NCBI GenBank assembly: GCA_028583685.1
Contig: JAMXIF010001195.1
Span: 12,927,667 to 12,991,666, forward strand
Reading direction: 5' to 3'
Source: Petaurus breviceps papuanus
Lineage: Eukaryota; Chordata; Mammalia; Diprotodontia; Petauridae
Length of the DNA stretch: 64,000 nucleotides
Shown here: positions 57,655-64,000 of the stretch, one piece after another
How positions within the stretch are numbered: position 1 is the stretch's first letter
Layout: every line of letters begins with the position of its first letter
Made by a program: the position numbers and the translations under genes
The notes under the pieces: generated by a model
Database searches by the model: none
What the model saw: the letters and a program-made list of their open reading frames with translations, nothing else
Told to the model about the DNA's origin: nothing

Positions 57655-57832
57655 TAGATTTCGAGCTGAATGGACTTTAGAGTTTGTCTGATCTAGCCCC
57701 TTCTTTTTAAAAACGAGAAAACTGAAGCCCGGAGAGCTTGAGTGATTTTTCTACACAGGTAGGAAATAACTGAGCTGCAATTTAAACCTAATGTGTTTTT
57801 TCACTGCATGAGGGTATCACACTGAGGCACTC
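57655..57832 (-). repeat. MIR/THER-like SINE, minus
   Basis: 'aaaacgagaaaactgaagcccggagagcttgagtgattt' and 'aggaaataactgagctgcaatttaaac' are antisense CORE-SINE text. Confidence 0.75.
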
Positions 57833-58061
57833 TGTTTAATCATCATCTTTCCTTCCCTTTCGTTCTTCCCCCTCCCACCCCTCCTTCACTGAATTTAATT
57901 CACTGAGTCAAGATTGTGATTTTCTAGTTCTGGTAATAGACATCACTTATTAGTAATGAGCAACTCTCCCAGTTGTAGATGTTCTTTTAGAGTAAGCAAG
58001 CATAGTCAAATTACAACCTTGTGATTTAGCATAAATTTCTGTTATTTTTATTAACTAAATA

Positions 58062-58345
58062 ATAGAATCATAACATCTTGCAGTTCCGGAATTGGAAAGG
58101 ATAACAGAGATCAGCCAGTTTAAATGGCATAAAATTATCAATTTTGCTACAGTATTATTGACAGTTATCTACATGCTACTTAAGACCTCCAGTGACTGAG
58201 AGGTCACTCCTTCTTCCCTACCATATACCCTCATTTTATTATTAGACAGTTTACATTTATGATAAATCATTTTCTCAAATTGAGATGAAATCTGCCTTAT
58301 TCTTACTAGAATACATTAACCCCATTTCTATTTTCAAATGAGATA
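58062..58345 (-). mobile_element. CR1/L3 LINE 3' end, minus
   Basis: 'agaatcataacatcttgcag', 'aattggaaaggataacagagatc', 'taagacctccagtgactgagagg' and 'tcctctttcctaccatat'-like text are the reverse of the CR1/L3 end at 15.1-15.6 kb. Confidence 0.7.
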
Positions 58346-58824
58346 AGCTGATTGTTTTATTTTTTTGAGATAAGTATGAGAGTTTATATGTTCTTTCATG
58401 GACCTGTGATTTTTTCATGTAGATGCCCCCTTGAACTGAACAGATCATAGAGCAGCCCTGTCTTTTCTTTCTATGAAGGCGCATCTCCACCTATAAATTT
58501 TCCACAGTGAACCTAGTGAATGGGCTCATGGTCTCCTAATAGATCTCTTGATACTGTATAGAAACAAACTGGAGCATGACAGACCCCGCCCCCATTTGTT
58601 ATACCTCATTTCCACTTCATTCCAGGCCCACCTCCTTTTCCAGTTATACCCCCAGCTAATAATATCCTTGAAATTGCTTCTATTGTGGATATATTTCAGC
58701 CTACTCATAGCCACCACGACCTCTCCATTGCCTTTTGAGTGAGCTATAACTTTCAGTTTCTGAAGACTATATTCAATGTAGTTAATTCTGTGTTTTATAG
58801 CCATAGAATATCACTGGAAAGTAT

Positions 58825-59090
58825 TATTGTTGTTGTGGTGGTGTTTTTTGTTGTTTAATGTCCAGCTCTTCATGACCTCATTTGGGATTTTCTGTGCAAA
58901 GATACCAGAGTGGCTTGCCATTTCCTCCTCCAGCTTATTTCACAGAAGAAGAAACTGAGGCAAACAGGATTAAGTGACTTGCCCAGGGTCACTAAACTTG
59001 CAAGTTTCTGAGACCAGATTTGAACTCATAAAAACAAGTCTTACTGATTCCAGGCCTAGTGCTGTAATCACTGTGCCACCTAGTTTGTCC
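58825..59090 (-). repeat. tRNA-type SINE, minus
   Basis: 'gtttaatgtccagctcttcatgacctcatttggg', 'gcaaagataccagagtggc', 'gaaactgaggcaaacaggattaagtgacttgcccagggtcac' and 'cactgtgccacctag'. It ends immediately before the clathrin pseudogene. Confidence 0.9.
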
Positions 59091-59092
59091 TG

Positions 59093-59600
59093 CAGGAGAA
59101 TGAGATCCCCGGCGATGAAGACTTCAGCACCCTAGACACCAGCATCACCTGGTTCCCTTCAAGAGGAGCCCCCAGGGTCCTGGATGCTACTGATGGAGTG
59201 ATGAATGGACAATATTACCAGGCAAGTAATAGTTCATCTGATAGATATTCAGTTATTTCACAAGTGTCTCTATTACAGTCAGAACCAGAAGAGAAATGGA
59301 AAGAAACAAGTGGAAAGTCTTGAAATCTTTGATGCTAATTCTCAGAAGCAGGAAACAGAATGGAAAGAAAAGGCATAAAAGAGTTGGAAGAACAGGATGC
59401 AAGGGAAGATGAACAGCTTCAAAAACAAGAGTAAATAAAAGGGCAGCTGAAGAAGCATTTGTCAATGTGCTCAAGAGACTTCTGCTGGCACTGAATAAAA
59501 CGTGTGGCTCGACTGGGAGACTTTAACCCCAAGTCTAGCAAGTGGGGCCAAGCATGTGTCCTATAGGCACTCAGTCCTCATCTCCCTCAAGCAGATCTGT
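59093..59600 (+). pseudogene. CLTA: Processed pseudogene of clathrin light chain A
   Basis: Clathrin light chain A decorates clathrin triskelia on coated vesicles. Here an intronless copy begins within the N-terminal part (QENEIPGDEDF, compare ESEIAGIENDEAF). It continues DGVMNGQYYQ, VISQVSLLQSEPE, LEIFDANSQKQETEWKEKA, IKELEE with DEQLQK, RAAEEAFVN, RVARLGDFNPKSSK and ends HSVLISLKQ. These blocks follow vertebrate CLTA in order. The neuron-specific exons normally between KANNR and AAEEAF are absent, as in the ubiquitous spliced mRNA. At least three frameshifts and several stops (first after KWKETSGKS) break it, and the first roughly 50 codons are missing. CLTB fits less well at EWKEKA and DANS. 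Confidence 0.93.
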
Positions 59601-59850
59601 TGCAAATCAGAATCATCCACCTTGCCCACAGAATTATGGGGCAATGGTGGCCAAATACTTTTGCTTTTCCCTGTTGACATGTTTTCCTCATATGACTGCT
59701 ATCTCTGTGTGGTGGGGGTCACTTTTCAGAAAGAGCTACCTCCCTTTTTGTACAGTATTGTCTTTAACCTTCAAACTCCAATCCTGTGTGTGTCATTGTG
59801 TTCTGAATTCAACCAGTACAAGCTATGATGACAATTAAGACTATGGGCAG
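59601..59850 (+). pseudogene. Probable 3' UTR of the CLTA pseudogene
   Basis: Sequence continues without a repeat signature from the LKQ end to near 59850 ('gacaattaagactatggg'). It would fit copied 3' UTR, but I see no poly(A) tail to mark the end. Confidence 0.5.
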
Positions 59851-60204
59851 ATAAACACTGGGAATAACAGTTCCTTCCCACCCCCTTCCCTCAACCCCCA
59901 TTCCTACTTCTAGCTCAGCCCCTAAAACTATCCCTGAGAGCGACCCTTATGCAGATGAGACATTACATCTGTATCTGCAGGTGCTTCAGCCCCAGGTCCT
60001 CTGCAGCTAAAAATATTGAAGAAGCAGATAAGGCATTTTTACTGCTAAATTTCTCAGTACCATCAAATTGCCCAGCATGCATGGTTTTATCAATGGAAAT
60101 AATACTAAAAAATATGCATTACGATGTTCTTTGCTACTGCACCGTAGGGAGCACTACGGCTTTTCCATCTGACTTACAAATGAAACCTTCTAAATGTGTT
60201 GAAA

Positions 60205-60330
60205 TTCTCCACTGTGCTGTGAGCTTCTTAGAAGCAAAGACTATCTTTTCTATTTGTATACTCAGTGCTTAGCCCAGTATTTTGCACACAGTAAGTTCTT
60301 AATAAATGCTTTTTCACTCATTTATTCAAG
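60205..60330 (+). repeat. L2/MIR-type tail
   Basis: 'gtgagcttcttagaagcaaagac', 'tactcagtgcttagcccagtattttgcacacag' and 'taagttcttaataaatgcttttt' match the L2-type 3' end. Confidence 0.8.
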
Positions 60331-60339
60331 ACAACAAGA

Positions 60340-60955
60340 AGTTGTCCTGGTTCTGCTATATCTGTGAAAACATTATTGCTGATACACCCATTACCTCCAC
60401 TTGACAAATCTTTTCCATTTTTCATCTCTTTGTTGTCCCTCCAATTTCACCCTGAAAAAGTCTTCAAACTGATCTGGTTTAATTAGGAGTCTCATCAAGT
60501 TTAATGAGAATTCGCTTTTCCTTCCACCATTACTCTGTTGTGTGGGACTAGACTACTGATTATCTTCCATTATCCTTTCCCCCAAACTTTATAGATGAGT
60601 TTGCATTCTAAGCTAACGTTTCCTTTGGCTGCCCAATCTCTCTGGTTGGCAAGGAGACCGATTGTTTGCTGCCTGAGGAATTTTCTTGTCTCTTTTGGTT
60701 CCTTCTTTGTAGCAGTTAAATTACATTGCCTAAATTCCTTAATAAATGGTAATCGTTTGTGGTCATGGATTATTTTATCAATTTCCCATTTTCAGGATCA
60801 ATGCTTTATTTAAGTAGGTTACATTTATCTGCCATTTCCAGCTTTGTATCATCTTCAGGGTCATTGAATATACTATTTGTGTCTTTAACATAATGAGAGA
60901 TATAGTGAACAAAGCAGGACAAACACAGATCCCTCAGACATAGGGGAGATTTCCC
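60340..60955. other. Mostly anonymous; possible CR1/L3 minus fragment
   Basis: The part 60800-60950 ('tttatctgccatttccagctttg', 'cacagatccctcagacataggg') weakly resembles antisense CR1/L3. The rest is unrecognised. Confidence 0.4.
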
Positions 60956-60961
60956 TCCAAA

Positions 60962-61841
60962 TTCAACAGCTTTCACTTTAATGAACATTTATTAAGACCC
61001 TAGAGCTAAAGCTAAAGATGAAGATAAAGTAGTGCCTACTGTCAAGGACTTTTAGGGTGATAATGTATACTAAGTATATAATAAAAAAATAATGAGAAAG
61101 GAATGAAGAATTAGAGTTATCAGAAAAGGTTTCATGATGTAGGTTGTATTTGAACTAAGCCTTGAAGGAAGATAAGGATTCACAGAGTTAATGTTGAGGA
61201 CAGAGTACATTTCAGGCATAGGTGACAGCTTGTAAAAATTCATGAAAGTAGGAGATGACATAATGAGTTCATGGAACAGTTAGCATTCTAGTTTGGATAG
61301 AGGATAGAGTGTGCAAAGCATGATAGGAAATCAGGATGGAAATGCTGGTGGGATACAGATTCTAAAAGACCTTAGATGCAAGGTTAAGAAATTTCTGTGT
61401 TATTGTGGAGACAATATGGAGGCTCTGAAGATTTATGAGCTGAAGGATAACATAGCCAAAACTGTCTGTTAGGAAAAGTGTTTTGGCAGCTGTGCAGATG
61501 ATGGATTATAAATGAGAGACTAGAATCAAGGAGACTAATTAGTATGGTGTTTGAGTAGTTCTGGCAAAAGGATGTAAAAGTCTGAGCTAGGAAACTGACT
61601 AGGTAAGTGCAGATAAAGGAAAACCTATGAAAAATCTTAAAGCAATTGAAAGACTGAGGAACTGATTGCATAGAGAGATGGAGAGAGGGAAATGAAATAT
61701 GTCTTCTGCGTGACTGGAGTGTGGTGCAAACTGGGGAGTTTAGAGGAGGAATAAGTTTCCGTGGTGTTAAGTTCTACTTTGGATGTTGATTTTTAGATGC
61801 CAATGGGATGTGCAGGTAGCAGTGTCCAACAGGGCAGTGGT

Positions 61842-61886
<45 letters not shown>

Positions 61887-62290
61887 GATTTGGGAGTGAT
61901 CTGCTTAAAGATGATCCCTGGATATGTGGGAGTTGATGAAATTCCCTTCTCTTGAAGAGAAGATAGAGATGAGAGAAGGACCCAGTGCAGAGTTTAAAGA
62001 GACAGCTCAGCACAGAGGATAGGAAATGAAGGATAAACCAGCTAAGGTGACTAAGAGAAAAGGAGAGAAAGGAAGGAGGAAAAGCAGGAGCTATGAGTCT
62101 TACAGAAGCTAAGCATCCAGGAGTAGGGAGTGGGATTAATAAATACCCTCAAAACCTTCAAAGAGATCAAGGACAATGAAAACTGAGAAAAGGACTGAGA
62201 AGTTGAGAGAGTTGCTAACATGTCAAATGGGACTTTCAGTAGATTAGTATGACTGAAAGTTAGATGGCAGTGGGTCAAAGTGAGTGGATG
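60962..62290 (-). mobile_element. L2 LINE, long minus-strand copy
   Basis: The tail starts at 60980 ('atgaacatttattaagacc'), then 'gtgcctactgtcaaggac', 'tttgaactaagccttgaaggaag', 'cagctgtgcagatgatgg', 'ttggatgttgatttttagatgcc' and 'ctttcaaagagatcaaggacaatgaaaactgag'-like text. This gives about 1.3 kb of L2 3' UTR and antisense ORF2. It contains a (CA)n at about 61846-61882. Confidence 0.82.
61846..61882. repeat. (CA)n microsatellite
   Basis: About 18 perfect CA units inside the L2 copy. Confidence 0.95.
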
Positions 62291-62539
62291 GGTAAAGAAA
62301 TAGGGGCAGGGAATATAGATGATCCATTAATCTAAAATATTTGGTCATAATCAACGAAAAAGTTTTAAACCTATATAAAAATGCAGTTCATATCTTCCCA
62401 TTTTGTCAACAAGGATATCTGAGAGACTTTGTTAGTGATCTTTCAGAAATCTAGATATGGTATATCATGACAGGTAAGGTGGTAAAGTAGAAAGTGGACT
62501 GGGATCAGAGTAAGAAGGCTTATACTTAAATCTTACAAT

Positions 62540-62670
62540 TTTATATTATGTTATGTTGTGTTGTATTGTGTTATGTTATAACATGTTATCCCTATGTCAT
62601 GTCACATCATGTCATGTCATATCATGTCATGTTACATTATATTACATCACATCATATCACATTATATATA
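62540..62670. repeat. Pentanucleotide tract (TGTTA / ATGTC / ATCAC)
   Basis: Roughly 130 bp in which a five-base unit drifts from TGTTA-like through CATGT-like to ATCAC-like forms. Every change is a transition-like step within the unit. Confidence 0.8.
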
Positions 62671-62819
62671 CAAAAATATATACTATTATTATACACATGC
62701 TTTTTATATGACCAGGAGCAAATCACCTTATATTCTGAGTCTCGGATATTTTTAATGTGTAAAGTAGTATTAATAATGGCATAATTACTAGCATGCTGCA
62801 TATTACTATGCTATGGTGT

Positions 62820-63359
62820 TGTAGCAGCAAGTACCCCAAGCGTTCTCAGGGTTTGCTGCCAATACAGGTTCTTAGATCTGCTTTGTTAAAGGAAAGCAAC
62901 TCAAAATGGGTTAACAAGCTTACTTCAATCAGTCAGACATATATCGTTTACCTTGTTCAGGGGAAAAAGGTCAGCACCCCGAACTTCAAAGTATACAGGC
63001 AGAATTATCAAGACAGAAACAGATCAAGTAGACAGCTTTCCAAACTGTCCAGCCATTACATCCATACCCAATCAAAATCTGGGTTTCAACATCTGGGTTT
63101 TTCAAAGCCGGGGGGGCTCCAGACAATGGCTTCCCAGAATCCATATCAAATCACAGAACACTTCTCAAAGTGAGCCCCCAAAACAAAGCCTCACATCAGG
63201 GCTTATATAGCCCTCTCCTGGCTCAGAGAATGTAACAACCTTATTGACCCACTGGCCAATCAAAAAGTATCTACTGAAAAACAAGCCTCCCACCCCAGGC
63301 TTCAGGTGCACTTTAGCCTAGGGGCAGGGAAGATCTTCCAAATTTGCATTCCCATTACA
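62820..63359 (+). mobile_element. Solo LTR, second copy of the 32-kb family (fossil)
   Basis: About 540 bp, colinear with 31998-32550. It opens 'tgtagcagcaagtacccc' and ends 'cccattaca'. A perfect 5-bp duplication 'ggtgt' lies at 62815-62819 and 63360-63364. Shared landmarks are 'caggttcttagatctgctt', 'aaaggaaagcaactcaaaatggg', 'ggtcagcaccccgaac' and 'ttatatagcc'. No internal region. Confidence 0.9.
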
Positions 63360-63364
63360 GGTGT

Positions 63365-64000
63365 TATGCATACTTTAGTATGTATTAATATTTATATGGT
63401 AACATATTTATATTAATGAATATGTTTTATATATAATATGCATGTATAAATATATATAAATATATTGTTTATATGTAGCAATATTATCCTTATATACTCT
63501 GTCAAATTTTAATATTTCAGTCCTTCAGGGCGCTGTAATTTAATATTTGTAAGCATTCCCTCTACTGACATAGATTACTGGATATACCTGTAGAGGTGCT
63601 CAGGATGGAAAAGTTACCATCCCACTGCCAGCCTGGTTATGGGTCCTTCTGAATATGCAAGCCTTCATCAGGACTGTACTCCAAGACTTCTCATTTTAGT
63701 AGAGCCTGGCAGAACTTTTGCTCTATTGACATCTACTTTTTCAGAATACAGGGTCACATTTACAGAGATTGGAGTAAATTCTTGTCGAGTGTAATCCTAT
63801 ATTCACTTCTTTTCAGTAAACTTTGAGTACCATATGGTAATTATATAATTCCATCTTAAGTATTCACAATTTTTCTTATTAATAACCTTTTTTTCAAAGT
63901 AATTTTTATCGTTAGGATTCTGGACTCTGGATCTCCTCCTACATAGTTTTGTTACTCCTGGAGCCAACTGGTACATTGTGAGGTTGAACCTGTTTCCAGC
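63365..64000. other. Anonymous AT-rich sequence
   Basis: TATA-rich first 120 bp, then unrecognised sequence to the window edge. Confidence 0.5.

Noticed and set aside
59093-59600. Functional clathrin light chain gene
   Set aside because: Intronless, missing the N-terminus, with several frameshifts and stops.

Overview
The window looks like non-coding nuclear DNA from a marsupial, probably an Australian one. I infer this from the repeats rather than from any gene. tRNA-derived and CORE-type SINEs with the marsupial head 'gcagctaggtggc' are common. There is a second SINE type with the head 'ggggcggccaggtgg' and the tail 'ccccaattgctta'. There are also marsupial-type L1 3' ends, L1-derived elements carrying ORF1 only, a BovB tail, and many L2 and CR1/L3 fragments. 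The second SINE type hints at a dasyurid-like lineage, but I hold that loosely. No host exon, tRNA or rRNA gene, CpG island promoter, operon or CRISPR array is visible. Long open frames here are either LINE remnants or translations of microsatellites.

Layout. 0-10 kb: L1 3' ends with a SINE inside one of them, an L2 reverse transcriptase fragment, a BovB 3' end, and a minus-strand ORF1-only (HAL1-like) element at about 6.66-9.48 kb. 10-25 kb: old L2 and CR1/L3 pieces, a Tigger-like DNA transposon beside a (TC)n tract, and a 5'-truncated L1 (19.46-21.51 kb) with clear target-site duplications (TSDs). 25-29.7 kb: a nearly full-length, decayed RTE-like LINE (endonuclease, reverse transcriptase, Cys-rich C-terminus) split by a SINE and followed by a displaced copy of 176 bp of itself. 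30-41.4 kb: a tandem SINE dimer with perfect TSDs, a minus-strand L1 split by a solo LTR, an L1 beside a young SINE, a second HAL1-like element, and an L2 tail split by a hAT-type MITE, a SINE and a (CCTT)n array. 42-49 kb: L1 and CR1/L3 fragments and a fossil provirus with two LTRs and gag-like remnants. 49-64 kb: mostly anonymous sequence, a very long (CTTT)n array, an 86-bp hAT MITE, a processed pseudogene of clathrin light chain A, a 1.3-kb minus-strand L2 copy, and a second solo LTR of the same family as the first.

How it fits together: the window records successive retrotransposition. L2, CR1/L3, CORE-SINEs and DNA transposons form the old layer. L1, HAL1-like, RTE and LTR elements come next. 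SINEs with 14-16 bp matching duplications are the youngest insertions. L1-type machinery is the likely source of the SINE copies and of the clathrin pseudogene. I found no convincing new biological system. The most unusual items are the SINE dimer, the ORF1-only elements with two L1-type tails in series, and the displaced RTE segment.
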